A stretch of DNA of 64,000 bases, from assembly GCA_905339275.1 (NCBI GenBank), contig CAJPFK010000001.1, forward strand, positions 496,001-560,000, written 5' to 3'. The translations under genes and the position numbers were made by a program. Source of the DNA: Methylophilaceae bacterium. Lineage in GTDB: Bacteria; Pseudomonadota; Gammaproteobacteria; Burkholderiales; Methylophilaceae. This document shows positions 28,128 to 37,219 of this stretch, in pieces. The notes under the pieces are model-generated. The model was not told where the DNA came from and ran no database searches. It saw only the letters and a program-made list of their open reading frames with translations. The stretch's first letter is position 1; every line of letters begins with the position of its first letter.

Positions 28128-28787
28128 GTGGATCTGAGCCAATACAAGACCCTGGTTTTCGATTGCGACGGGGTCATTCTCGATTCAAACCGGCTCAAAA
28201 CCCAGGCTTACTTTGATACGGCGATTGCCTTTGGTGCCAATGAGCAGCAGGCAAAAGCCATCATGGATTATCACATCAGGCTGGGCGGCATTTCACGCTA
28301 TCCGAAATTCCAGTACTTTCTGACCGACATCCTTGGTCAGCATGCTACGGAAGCCGATATTCAGTTCCTGCTGGAACGTTTCGCCAGTGAAATTCACCAT
28401 GGCCTGTTGAATTGCAAGGTGGCCGAGGGCTTGTACGAGTTGCGTGACAAATATCCTGATGCGCGGTGGATGGTGTTGTCCGGAGGCGACCAGCAGGAGT
28501 TACGGCAATTGTTCAGGGTGCGTAAGTTGGATGTCTTGTTCAATGCCGGCATCTTCGGCAGCCCGGACAATAAGGACGAGGTTCTGGCCCGGGAGTCAGG
28601 CAATGGTAATCTGCAGAAGCCAGCCCTGTATCTCGGTGACAGCAAATACGATCATCAGGCAGCGGTTGCGGCAGGCTTGGATTTCATCTTTGTAAGCGAA
28701 CTGACTGAGTTTGCAGGCTGGCCGGATTATTGCAGGCTCCACGGTATCCCGGTAACCGAACGTATTTCGACTTTGTTGTCAGAATAG
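28128..28787 (+). CDS. HAD-superfamily phosphatase
   Basis: A 219-residue hydrolase. Motif I is FDCDGVILDSN (residues 10-20, nucleophile Asp), motif II is MVLSGGDQQE and motif IV is LGDSKYDHQAA, the phosphoglycolate-phosphatase-like pattern with an alpha-helical cap. The GTG at 28128 follows GAGAGA; an upstream extension overlapping eda is not supported. It lies directly before a kinase-like gene with no gap, and both precede galE, so a sugar-phosphate substrate in envelope synthesis is possible. Confidence 0.82.
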   Translation: MDLSQYKTLVFDCDGVILDSNRLKTQAYFDTAIAFGANEQQAKAIMDYHIRLGGISRYPKFQYFLTDILGQHATEADIQFLLERFASEIHHGLLNCKVAEGLYELRDKYPDARWMVLSGGDQQELRQLFRVRKLDVLFNAGIFGSPDNKDEVLARESGNGNLQKPALYLGDSKYDHQAAVAAGLDFIFVSELTEFAGWPDYCRLHGIPVTERISTLLSE

Positions 28788-29465
28788 ATGATGCGCAAAA
28801 GCCATTTGATCAGCAAGGGGGAGTTTGAACGATTATCTGCAGGTGCCCGAATCCTGGAACAGGATGAGCGCGGTATCAAGGTACTCAAGCTGGAAAATGG
28901 CGATATCCTGAAAATATTCAGGGTCAGGAACAAACTCAGCGCAGCACGATTCTATTCTTATGCACGGCGTTTTTGCAGAAATGCAGAGCGTTTACAGCGG
29001 CTCAATATTCCTACCGTCCGCATAAAAGAGCTTTTTCACCTAGAGAACTCTGCCGAAACGGCTGTCCTCTATGCCCCGCTCGACGGGAAAACATTGCGCG
29101 AACTTCTGGATACGAGAGCATTGACCGCCGGTGAAGCAAAAGGGCTGGGGGAATTTTTTGCCGTATTGCATCATGACGGGGTGCATTTCCGCTCACTGCA
29201 TCCGGGGAATATCGTGCTGGACCCACAAGCGGCTTTCGGGCTGATTGACATTGCGGATATGAGTATCTATCCATGGCCTTTGTGGTGTGGCACGAGAGCC
29301 AGGAGCTTTTCCCACATATATCGGTATCCTGAATATATTCGCAAACTGGGTTCCGGGACATGGCAGCATATTGAAGCAGCCTATTTCAGTAAGGCAGCGC
29401 TGGGCAGTGCCTGTGAGAATTTCTTGCGGCGGCATCTGAAATTAATTTCTGTATTTACTTCCTGA
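28788..29465 (+). CDS. WaaP-like pseudokinase (toluene-tolerance family)
   Basis: A 225-residue kinase-fold protein. GDILKIFRVRN gives the nucleotide Lys, LYAPLDGKTLREL is the hinge, HFRSLHPGNIVL is the catalytic loop and FGLIDIADMS is the metal loop. The loop keeps Asn but the HRD Asp is Ser, as in Pseudomonas proteins called toluene tolerance proteins. It starts at the base after the HAD gene's stop. LPS or envelope sugar handling is the best guess; catalysis is doubtful. Confidence 0.7.
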   Translation: MMRKSHLISKGEFERLSAGARILEQDERGIKVLKLENGDILKIFRVRNKLSAARFYSYARRFCRNAERLQRLNIPTVRIKELFHLENSAETAVLYAPLDGKTLRELLDTRALTAGEAKGLGEFFAVLHHDGVHFRSLHPGNIVLDPQAAFGLIDIADMSIYPWPLWCGTRARSFSHIYRYPEYIRKLGSGTWQHIEAAYFSKAALGSACENFLRRHLKLISVFTS

Positions 29466-29543
29466 TCTCCCTATATCATCCCGGGTAACTATGTCAGGGA
29501 AGAATTTGTTGTCTGGATCAATTCGACAAGGATGGGAAAGAAC

Positions 29544-30515
29544 ATGCATTATCTGGTAATCGGCGGAGCGGGCTATATCGGTTCGCACATGGTCAAGCTG
29601 CTTATAGGGGAGGGCCATGGCGTTACTATCGTTGACGATCTGTCATCCGGTCATGCAGATGCGCTATTGGGCGGCGAACTGATTGTGCATGATTTTTCGG
29701 ACCGTGCATTTCTGGATCGGTTGTTTTCGTCCGTAAAATTTGATGGCGTCTTTCATTTTGCCTCGCAGATTCTGGTCGGTGAGTCGGTCACCAATCCGGC
29801 CAAATACTACCGTGCCAACACCTTTGCAACCCTGACCTTGCTCGAGGCGATGCGCGATCACAAAATTGATTATTTCGTATTTTCCTCGACGGCAGCTGTT
29901 TATGGTGAGCCGGAATACACGCCGATCGACGAGAACCATCGCAAGGTTCCGGTCAATCCTTACGGTGCTTCCAAATACATGGTGGAAATGATGCTGGCCG
30001 ATTTTCATCGTGCCCATGGGTTGAAATATGTTGCACTGCGCTACTTCAACGCTGCTGGTGCCGACCCGCAATCACGCCTCGGGGAACGACACGAGCCGGA
30101 AACCCATCTGATACCGCTGGCACTCAAGGCAGTGCTGGGGAAGAAGCCGCCATTGAAGCTTTTCGGCCGCGATTACGATACGCCGGACGGTACCTGCATA
30201 CGCGACTATATCCATGTGGATGATTTGAGCAGTGCGCATTTACTTGCCATGCAGTATTTATATGCGGGCGGCGAATCGACTGCATTCAACCTCGGCAATG
30301 GAGCCGGTTACAGTGTGCAGCAGGTGATTGATGTGGTCGGCAAGGTGACCGGCAGGCCGGTGCCGGTAGAATACGCGCCGCGGCGTGAAGGCGACCCGGC
30401 AAGGCTGGTGGCGGATGCATCCAAGGCAAAAAAGGTACTGGGATGGCAGCCGGTACTAACCGGCCTGGAAACGATTGTGCAGCATGCCTGGAACTGGGAA
30501 GCGGCAAGCCAGTAA
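29544..30515 (+). CDS. galE: UDP-glucose 4-epimerase
   Basis: A 323-residue short-chain epimerase that interconverts UDP-glucose and UDP-galactose for envelope sugars. NAD-binding GGAGYIGSH lies at the N-terminus, SSTAAVYG holds the catalytic Ser, YGASK the Tyr/Lys pair, and RYFNAAGADP the sugar-binding loop. I prefer the ATG at 29544 to the one at 29532, which abuts its AAGG. Convergent with the next gene. Confidence 0.92.
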   Translation: MHYLVIGGAGYIGSHMVKLLIGEGHGVTIVDDLSSGHADALLGGELIVHDFSDRAFLDRLFSSVKFDGVFHFASQILVGESVTNPAKYYRANTFATLTLLEAMRDHKIDYFVFSSTAAVYGEPEYTPIDENHRKVPVNPYGASKYMVEMMLADFHRAHGLKYVALRYFNAAGADPQSRLGERHEPETHLIPLALKAVLGKKPPLKLFGRDYDTPDGTCIRDYIHVDDLSSAHLLAMQYLYAGGESTAFNLGNGAGYSVQQVIDVVGKVTGRPVPVEYAPRREGDPARLVADASKAKKVLGWQPVLTGLETIVQHAWNWEAASQ

Positions 30516-30562
30516 CTACGCAGCTACACTATCTTCAGCGGTTCAATCAGCGACGTGCATAT

Positions 30563-31459
30563 CTATTCAAAGTGTTCAGCGTAGAAGGTTTCTGCGCGTG
30601 AATATGCAGCCAGGAACTGGCTTTTAATCATGTTTTTTTCTTCCTCGATATTCAAAGGAGCTGGCGCCCAGTTTATTTTGTTTGCGTAATGCCTGGCCGC
30701 CAATTTCGAAAAAAGCAACGACTCGTTAACGTAGTTGATCCCGATAAGATCGTCTATGATGTGCACTCTGTAATCGGACTTTTTGCGGGTACTATAAAGA
30801 AATACCACCGGGATGCCCATTGCAATGCAAGGCATGGCGCAATGGATTCTGGATGTGATTACCAGGGAAGCATTGTCCTTGTAATATTCCAGTAACTGGG
30901 TCGCGAGTGTACGCCTCATTTGACCAGGGACGTGGGGCAACTCAATTTTTGATTGATTGACGTACACCGAGTTTTTCAAAATGGAATCCGGGATTACCTT
31001 TTGTAATGAATCGGTCACACCAACAACGTGTACTTTCCCGTTAATGGGAGGCTTTTCCCGGCGGTCCAGGGTCAGCGTCAGGCATTTGCTGTAGTAAGCC
31101 TCTACGCCGTATTTCTCGAGTATTTTCACTGTGCCCTTGTCTCTGCAACCAATCGGGGCATGACGTTTCAGGTATTCCAGCCCTTCAGCAGAGCATATGT
31201 TTTTTTCATATTTCCTGGAAATATGAAATGCGAATGGTATAGGAACGACATAATCTGACGGAGGCCAGTTAGGAGAATCCATAAAAAAACCATTCAGGGA
31301 GACGATGCAAGGTTCCGTAACCTTGTTGAGCGCTTCCCTGGAAACGTAACCATCCAGGCTGGGTAATAGTCTGGATGCAGCTATGGTTTGGATTTCGTCG
31401 CCCAGATTGATGCGATAGTCCAGTTTATAGCCAGTATATTCAAGCGCAAGCGTCTTCAT
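30563..31459 (-). CDS. Polysaccharide pyruvyl transferase family protein
   Basis: A 298-residue protein of the CsaB/WcaK-like family. YRINLGDEIQTIAASRLLP near the N-terminus, IGCRDKGTVKILEK in the middle and SLVITSRIHCAMPCIAMGIPVV in the C-terminal half are the conserved blocks, with the catalytic-type Arg-His pair in SRIH. Members add pyruvate ketals to polysaccharide. The gene looks lower in GC than its neighbours. ATG at 31459 is chosen over a TTG six codons earlier. Substrate unknown. Confidence 0.78.
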   Translation of the reverse strand: MKTLALEYTGYKLDYRINLGDEIQTIAASRLLPSLDGYVSREALNKVTEPCIVSLNGFFMDSPNWPPSDYVVPIPFAFHISRKYEKNICSAEGLEYLKRHAPIGCRDKGTVKILEKYGVEAYYSKCLTLTLDRREKPPINGKVHVVGVTDSLQKVIPDSILKNSVYVNQSKIELPHVPGQMRRTLATQLLEYYKDNASLVITSRIHCAMPCIAMGIPVVFLYSTRKKSDYRVHIIDDLIGINYVNESLLFSKLAARHYANKINWAPAPLNIEEEKNMIKSQFLAAYSRAETFYAEHFE

Positions 31460-31506
31460 TTTGGAGTGATTCCACAAAAGTTAAGAATTCTTTTTGAATT
31501 GATATT

Positions 31507-31530
31507 CAGCATGATTGCTCGATCATGCTG
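31507..31530. other. Intergenic hairpin between two minus-strand genes
   Basis: CAGCATGAT and ATCATGCTG form a 9-bp stem with a 6-nt loop in the 102-bp gap. No T-run follows on the minus strand, so it may stabilise a 3' end rather than terminate. Confidence 0.45.
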
Positions 31531-31561
31531 ACGAACTGTCAATTACGGGGCATGACAATCC

Positions 31562-33115
31562 CTAGTCATGCGTCTGCTTTTTATAGATGGCAACCGACTT
31601 TTTGCCGTTCGGGTTTCTTGTGCGATGAACCTCTTTATATTCAGGCAAGCGCTCTTTCATGGCGATTTCAATTTCCGGTTTTTCTTTTTCATGGCTGATA
31701 ACCAGAAGTTGGTATTGATGGATACTTTTGTCGTCAATGGCCCTGGCAACATACTTCCAATTATCCGACCATCGGCCGATATATTCGGAATTGGCGTAGT
31801 AACGCAGTCTGGCATCATCAAAAAAAACAGGTAGATGCTGAGGGTTGTTCTGTGTCAGCCATGCGACCGCATCCTGCTCATAGTTATAACCGTCTTTTTT
31901 TGGCAGGACATTCTTTATTAAACCCAGTGCCATTACAATCATCACAAATATCAACAGCCGTTTTTTTGTTTTCTCCCTACCGGATTGGGAGTTAAAGTAT
32001 TTGAAGGCTTCCGCAAGAAAAAATGATGCCAGGATCATTACCAGAAAGGCCAATGCAATCACATATCTTCCCGACAGGACGAATACTTTGGTGATAATCA
32101 GGAACATGTTCAGGGCTGCGATACATAGCGCGGCGCCTAACACCCGCCATGAGTCCTGATGAACCAGTTTTTCCTTGCGCCTGATTGTAAAGAAGGCCAG
32201 TGCCACATTAATCAGGCCGGTCGTACTGACCATTTTGCTTATCATGATGAACAGGAAGGTAAGCAACAGGCCTTCCAGTGCGAATTCATCAAGGTAGCCG
32301 CCCAGTACCTGGAAGGCCATGATTTCCGATTTCTCAAACAGATTCCTGGTGAGTTCAGTGTATAAGTTGAGCGTGAAGACCTCGCGAAGCCGCCCGAAGC
32401 TATCGATCGAGAGATCGTTCGATACCAGCAACACGGCCCCGATGGCCAGCGTACCGGCAACATTCAGTACATTACACTTGATCAACGCTATCACCCGATT
32501 GCCGATGGTTTCATCCGGCTTCAATAGCAATATGAGCGGTAGCAGAACGAGATAGCTGATAGCTTCAATTCTGAAAAACATTGCGACCAGGATGGACATT
32601 TGCCAAAGCAATGCATCGCTCAATTTATTATGTCTGTAGAAACGGATAAGAAATATCAGGCTGATTAGAAAAAAAGCCCAGAATCCCTGATCCCGCATCA
32701 ACATCTGGAGCACGTCGCCGACGACATACTGCGAACTGAACAGAATCAGGCTGCCGGCCAGTATGGTTTTATTGTTGCCGCCAGAGAGTTGAATGATTTT
32801 AAGGAAACTGGCAGTGGTGATGCCAAAAAATAAAACGTTGAGCAGTTGTGCTGACAGATGGATGCTGAAACCCGTGATCTTGTGTGTCAACGCGACGAGT
32901 GCAGAATACAACGGCCACGGAAAGAGGCGGTAGCCTTCACTCCATTCCCCGCTTGCAAACAGCCTTGCGGCTTCGAAGTAGAGAACGGAGTCGTTGTTGA
33001 TCCAGCCATGCTGAATGTAGTTGATCTGAGCTGCCAACAGCACGGCTGCAAAGGAAACCAGAAGAATCAGCCTGTTCGTCGATATCTCCGGGATTTTCTT
33101 GAAAAATGCGTTCAA
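31562..33115 (-). CDS. GT-C-like multi-pass membrane protein (ArnT/GT39-like)
   Basis: A 517-residue inner-membrane protein with about ten hydrophobic helices and a soluble C-terminal tail of roughly 100 residues. The first helix is at residues 16-32, followed by the loop INNDSVLYFEAARLFASGEW, whose Asp resembles the catalytic site in the first periplasmic loop of GT-C enzymes that use polyprenyl-phosphate sugars. GC appears lower than the flanks. It lies 22 nt after waaF and could add a sugar to lipid A, LPS or a glycan. The family assignment rests on topology, so it is tentative. Confidence 0.6.
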   Translation of the reverse strand: MNAFFKKIPEISTNRLILLVSFAAVLLAAQINYIQHGWINNDSVLYFEAARLFASGEWSEGYRLFPWPLYSALVALTHKITGFSIHLSAQLLNVLFFGITTASFLKIIQLSGGNNKTILAGSLILFSSQYVVGDVLQMLMRDQGFWAFFLISLIFLIRFYRHNKLSDALLWQMSILVAMFFRIEAISYLVLLPLILLLKPDETIGNRVIALIKCNVLNVAGTLAIGAVLLVSNDLSIDSFGRLREVFTLNLYTELTRNLFEKSEIMAFQVLGGYLDEFALEGLLLTFLFIMISKMVSTTGLINVALAFFTIRRKEKLVHQDSWRVLGAALCIAALNMFLIITKVFVLSGRYVIALAFLVMILASFFLAEAFKYFNSQSGREKTKKRLLIFVMIVMALGLIKNVLPKKDGYNYEQDAVAWLTQNNPQHLPVFFDDARLRYYANSEYIGRWSDNWKYVARAIDDKSIHQYQLLVISHEKEKPEIEIAMKERLPEYKEVHRTRNPNGKKSVAIYKKQTHD

Positions 33116-33137
33116 GTCGGTATCGCCTTAAGTCAAT

Positions 33138-34148
33138 TTATAAGTTTAACTGGAGCATGATTTTTTGGGGAGCCAACTGCCGGAGGCAATTCAGATGTCC
33201 GAGCGGGCATTCCCGTTCAAAACAAGGACTGCATTCCAGGCCTAAATACGCTATGACGGCCTGATTGCTCATGGGAGGCGTGTGGTGCGGGTCGGATGAG
33301 CCGTAAACGGCGACGACTTTTCTGCCGAGTGCCGCTGCGACGTGCATCAGGCCGGAATCGTTGCTGACCACGCTCGTTGTCAGCGACATGAGGTCGACCG
33401 CTTCTCCGAGCTTGGTTCTGCCGCCCAGGTCCAGGCATCTGTTTTGCGTTAACGCATTGATGGTTCCGGTAACAGGCACGTCTTTCTCGGAGCCGAACAG
33501 CCAGACCTCCCAGCCTTTATCCAGCGCATACCGTGCAACCTCGGCATAGTATTTCGTCGGCCAGCGTTTGGCTTCACCGTATTCGGCACCCGGACATAAG
33601 CCCAGAACCGGGGATCGTGGTAAATCCCTGTTCAGCCTTTTCAGCGCGGCGTGTGCATTTGCTGTGTCGGCTATCAGGCGCGGATTGGGGATATCCGCAG
33701 GGAGTGCCTGATGCCTGCCGATGCCTAGCGCAACGAATCTATCCACCGTGCGAGGCAGCAAGGATTTGTCCAGCGGGCGGATATCATTCAGCAAGCCATA
33801 GCGCATTTCGCCGAGAAAACCTGTGCGCCTGGGGATTTTTGCCGCAAAAGGTAGAATGGCTGACTTTAATGAATTCGTTAACAGAATTGCCTGTGTGTAG
33901 CCTGAGTTTCTCAGTGACTTGCCGAATTTTATGCGCCCGCCAAGGTCGAGCTGCCCATGCCTGAATGGCAGTGGAATTCTGCCGCTGACTTCGGGCATGC
34001 GTTCCAGCAAGGGCAGAGTCCATGCTGGCGCTGCAACATCGATCATTGCAGCCGGCTGTTGTTGCCTGATGGTCTGGAAAAGGCTGTGTGCAAGCACCAT
34101 GTCACCCACCCAGGCGGGTCCCAGTACCAATATACGTGGAGCAGCCAT
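33138..34148 (-). CDS. waaF: ADP-heptose:LPS heptosyltransferase II
   Basis: A 336-residue GT9 enzyme that adds heptose II to heptose I. It starts MAAPRILVLGPAWVGDMV and has GLCPGAEYGEAKRWP and VSNDSGLMHVAAALGR, the WaaF donor site. The ATG at 34148 gives the family's normal N-terminus; the longer frame runs back into hldE. It follows hldE by 4 nt, matching the order of ADP-heptose synthesis and use. Confidence 0.94.
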   Translation of the reverse strand: MAAPRILVLGPAWVGDMVLAHSLFQTIRQQQPAAMIDVAAPAWTLPLLERMPEVSGRIPLPFRHGQLDLGGRIKFGKSLRNSGYTQAILLTNSLKSAILPFAAKIPRRTGFLGEMRYGLLNDIRPLDKSLLPRTVDRFVALGIGRHQALPADIPNPRLIADTANAHAALKRLNRDLPRSPVLGLCPGAEYGEAKRWPTKYYAEVARYALDKGWEVWLFGSEKDVPVTGTINALTQNRCLDLGGRTKLGEAVDLMSLTTSVVSNDSGLMHVAAALGRKVVAVYGSSDPHHTPPMSNQAVIAYLGLECSPCFERECPLGHLNCLRQLAPQKIMLQLNL

Positions 34149-34152
34149 TGGC

Positions 34153-35619
34153 TCAGGAAGCGAGCTTTTCAATAATGCCGCTGGTGCTGCGGCCGGGGAC
34201 AATGTCGATCAGTGCGACTGTGCCGCCCCAGGATTTGACTTCCTTGCCGCCGATAACCTGGTCTTCCGTATAATCGCTGCCTTTGACGATGATATCCGGC
34301 CGGATGGCATCGATCAGTTTCAGCGGCGTATCTTCATCGAACAGAATGACCGCATCGACCGCTTCAAGGGCGGCGAGAACGCGGGCGCGGTCTGCTTCAT
34401 GAATTACCGGGCGGGTCGGCCCTTTCAGCGCGCTGACCGAGCGATCGGTGTTCAGCCCCAGAATCAGTTTGTCGCCGGTCTTTTTCGCGGCTTCAAGATA
34501 GGTGACATGGCCGGTATGCAGAAGATCGAAACAGCCGTTGGTAAATACAATGCGCTGCTTGTCATGCTTCCACTGTTTGACGCGGGATATCAGGGTATCC
34601 AGCTCGCAGATCTTATCTGCTTGCCCTGATGCCCCCTTGGATACCAGTTCGGCAAGCAGCTCCTCGCGGGTGACTGGCACGGTGCCGACCTTGCCGACGA
34701 CGATGCCTGCAGCAAGATTCGCCAGTTCGAATGCCTGGCGGTGGCTGAGCCCGTGAACTAGCCCTGCGGCGAGGGTCGCGATCACCGTATCGCCCGCACC
34801 CGATACGTCAAAAACCTGTTTTGCCGCTGCCGGAATATGGATGGTTTCGTCTTTCTCTAGTAGCGATATGCCCTCTTCGCCGCGCGTCACTGCGAGGAAC
34901 TGCAGGCCGAGCCGATCCCGCAGTTCCGCTGCTGCTTCCAGCAGTTTTTCATTGTCTGATACCGCGACGCCGCAGGCTTCCGCAGTTTCCTTCTTGTTCG
35001 GCGTCAGCGCAGTTGCACCCTGATATTTGGAATAGTCGCGGCCTTTCGGGTCCACCAGGATGGGGATACCCAATTTGTTGGCCTGCCCGATGACGGCGCG
35101 GCAGAGCTGTTCGCTCAATACGCCTTTGGCGTAATCCGAGAGAATGACGATAGCAGGCTTCTGTTCAAGCGCTCGCGTAATACGGTCGATCAGTTCGCCG
35201 GTTTCATTTTCGGTAAATGCCTGGCGGCTCTCCTGATCCAGTCGCATCATCTGCTGATGGCCGCCGAGAATCCGTGTCTTGGTCACGGTCGGGCGCTCGC
35301 CGGAATTGACGATGGCATCGCTGCCGATATTCAACTGCCTGAGCATCAGAAGCAGGCTGCGGCCTTCGGCATCATTGCCGATAACACCCGCCATTACGGT
35401 CTTGATGCCGAGATGGGCAAGGTTAGCCGCGACATTGGCTGCGCCGCCGGCGCGCTCATTCTGTTGCTTGACCAGCACGACCGGCACCGGGGCTTCCGGG
35501 GAAATACGCTCAACCTCGCCAACCAGGTAGCGGTCCAGCATGAGGTCGCCGATCACCAATGCGGATTTACTCCCAGTCGGGAATTGATGCCTGACAGCTT
35601 CGATTAACTGTTCGTACAT
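34153..35619 (-). CDS. hldE: Bifunctional heptose 7-phosphate kinase / heptose 1-phosphate adenylyltransferase
   Basis: A 488-residue two-domain enzyme. The N-terminal PfkB-type kinase (about 1-320) has ERAGGAANVAANLA and the catalytic SGAGDTVIATLA. The C-terminal nucleotidyltransferase (about 350-488) has FTNGCFDLLHTGHVTYLE with the HxGH motif. It makes ADP-D-glycero-D-manno-heptose precursors in the cytosol. Overlaps gmhA by one base and lies just before waaF. Confidence 0.96.
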   Translation of the reverse strand: MYEQLIEAVRHQFPTGSKSALVIGDLMLDRYLVGEVERISPEAPVPVVLVKQQNERAGGAANVAANLAHLGIKTVMAGVIGNDAEGRSLLLMLRQLNIGSDAIVNSGERPTVTKTRILGGHQQMMRLDQESRQAFTENETGELIDRITRALEQKPAIVILSDYAKGVLSEQLCRAVIGQANKLGIPILVDPKGRDYSKYQGATALTPNKKETAEACGVAVSDNEKLLEAAAELRDRLGLQFLAVTRGEEGISLLEKDETIHIPAAAKQVFDVSGAGDTVIATLAAGLVHGLSHRQAFELANLAAGIVVGKVGTVPVTREELLAELVSKGASGQADKICELDTLISRVKQWKHDKQRIVFTNGCFDLLHTGHVTYLEAAKKTGDKLILGLNTDRSVSALKGPTRPVIHEADRARVLAALEAVDAVILFDEDTPLKLIDAIRPDIIVKGSDYTEDQVIGGKEVKSWGGTVALIDIVPGRSTSGIIEKLAS

Positions 35620-36182
35620 CAGTCAGCTTCGAGCAAATCACACAGACTGTGGCCGATAAAAATATGGGCTTCCTGTATGCGCGGCGTATCATTTGAAGGC
35701 ATTACCAGATTATAGTCGCAAAGGGCGATCAGCTTGCCGCCCGTGCCTCCGGTCATGCCCACGGTAGTTGCCCCGATTTCCCTGGCGGTCTCGATGCCGC
35801 GTACCACATTGGCACTGTTGCCCGACGTGGTAAGGCCGATGACCACATCCAGCGGGCCGCAGAGCGCTTCTACCTGCCGTGAGAAAATGTATTCGTAGCC
35901 GTAGTCGTTGCCAACCGAGGTGAGAATCGATGTGTCGGTGGTCAGGGCAATGGCCGGCAGGCCTCGGCGTTCCTTTTTATAGCGGCCGACGATTTCGGCA
36001 GCGATGTGCTGGCTGTCGGCAGCGCTGCCGCCGTTGCCCATCAGTAATATTTTGCCGCCGCGGGCGATACAGGCACGCATCTCATTGGCGACTTCGCTGA
36101 TTTGGGGCAACATCCCTTCAAGCTGGCTCATCACACTCTGGTGCTGGGCGAGGGCAGCACGTAAATTTTCAATAGCGTTCAA
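35619..36182 (-). CDS. gmhA: Sedoheptulose 7-phosphate isomerase
   Basis: A 187-residue SIS-domain enzyme that converts sedoheptulose 7-phosphate to D-glycero-D-manno-heptose 7-phosphate, the first step of ADP-heptose synthesis. LMGNGGSAADSQHIAAE and GLTTSGNSANVV are the substrate-binding motifs, and the C-terminal EAHIFIGHSLCDLLE carries the active-site Glu/His residues. Middle of the hldD-gmhA-hldE-waaF run. Confidence 0.95.
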   Translation of the reverse strand: MNAIENLRAALAQHQSVMSQLEGMLPQISEVANEMRACIARGGKILLMGNGGSAADSQHIAAEIVGRYKKERRGLPAIALTTDTSILTSVGNDYGYEYIFSRQVEALCGPLDVVIGLTTSGNSANVVRGIETAREIGATTVGMTGGTGGKLIALCDYNLVMPSNDTPRIQEAHIFIGHSLCDLLEAD

Positions 36183-36194
36183 TTCTCGATCCTT

Positions 36195-37172
36195 TTAGGC
36201 GTAACGGTCGGCCTGCATCAAATAATTCCGTACATAATCGGCTACACCTTCCTCCAGCGTATGGAAGGGTTGGGTATAGCCGGCAGCGTGCAATTTTGCC
36301 ATCCTGGCTTCGGTAAAGTACTGATACTTGCCATGCAGGTCCTCGGGCATATCGATGTAGGTGATATGCGGATCATGGCCCATGCTGGTCATCACCGCCG
36401 TCGCCAGGTCCCTGAATGCGCGTGCCTGGCCCGTACCGATGTTGTAGATGCCGGAGTGTTGCGGGTTCGCCAGAAAGTGGGCGACAACCGCTGCAGCATC
36501 CTTGACATAGACAAAGTCGCGCAGTTGCATGCCATCCCGATATTCAGGCAAATGGCTCTTGAACAGTTTTACTGTACCGTGTTCACGGAACTGGTTGAAG
36601 CTGTGGAAAGCCACGCTCGCCATGCGTTCCTTGTGGTATTCGTTCGGGCCATATACATTGAAGAACTTGAACCCGCACCATTGCGGCGGCGTGGGCAGGT
36701 TTTCCCTGGCCTGGCGCAAGGCCCACTGGTCGAAAAACTGTTTGGAATAGCCGTAGCCATTCAATGGACGCAACGTATCGGTCTGCGCTTCATCGTCGTC
36801 ATAGCCATGTTCGCCGCTGCCATAGGTTGCCGCCGAGCTGGCGTAGAGAAAAGGCACGTCGCGTTCGGCGCACCATGACCACAATGCCTGTGAGTATTGA
36901 ATATTGTCCTGCACCAGCCTGTTGAAATCGCGTTCTGTGGTGGCGCTGATTGCGCCCATATGAATCACGGCATCGACATGCTTGGCGCCTTTCAGCCAGT
37001 TGAGCAGTTCATCCTTGTCGAGGTAGTGCGCATAGCGTCTGTGCACCAGATTCTGCCATTGGTCCGCATGGTGCATGCGGTCGGCAATGACGATGTCATC
37101 CCGGCCCAGTTGGTTGAGGTGCCAGGCAATCATGCTGCCTATCATGCCTGCGCCACCAGTAATTACGATCAT
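36195..37172 (-). CDS. hldD: ADP-glyceromanno-heptose 6-epimerase
   Basis: A 325-residue NADP-dependent epimerase that yields ADP-L-glycero-beta-D-manno-heptose. GGAGMIGSMIAWHLN is the dinucleotide site, SSAATYG holds the catalytic Ser, GYGYSKQFFD the Tyr/Lys, and FFNVYGPNEYHK the substrate loop, all typical of HldD. It is 12 nt upstream of gmhA and 47 nt downstream of hemH. Confidence 0.96.
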   Translation of the reverse strand: MIVITGGAGMIGSMIAWHLNQLGRDDIVIADRMHHADQWQNLVHRRYAHYLDKDELLNWLKGAKHVDAVIHMGAISATTERDFNRLVQDNIQYSQALWSWCAERDVPFLYASSAATYGSGEHGYDDDEAQTDTLRPLNGYGYSKQFFDQWALRQARENLPTPPQWCGFKFFNVYGPNEYHKERMASVAFHSFNQFREHGTVKLFKSHLPEYRDGMQLRDFVYVKDAAAVVAHFLANPQHSGIYNIGTGQARAFRDLATAVMTSMGHDPHITYIDMPEDLHGKYQYFTEARMAKLHAAGYTQPFHTLEEGVADYVRNYLMQADRYA

Positions 37173-37219
37173 CTAAAATTGTTCCAGTCGATTTCAGGCT
37201 ATCAGTATAGCAAAGCCCT

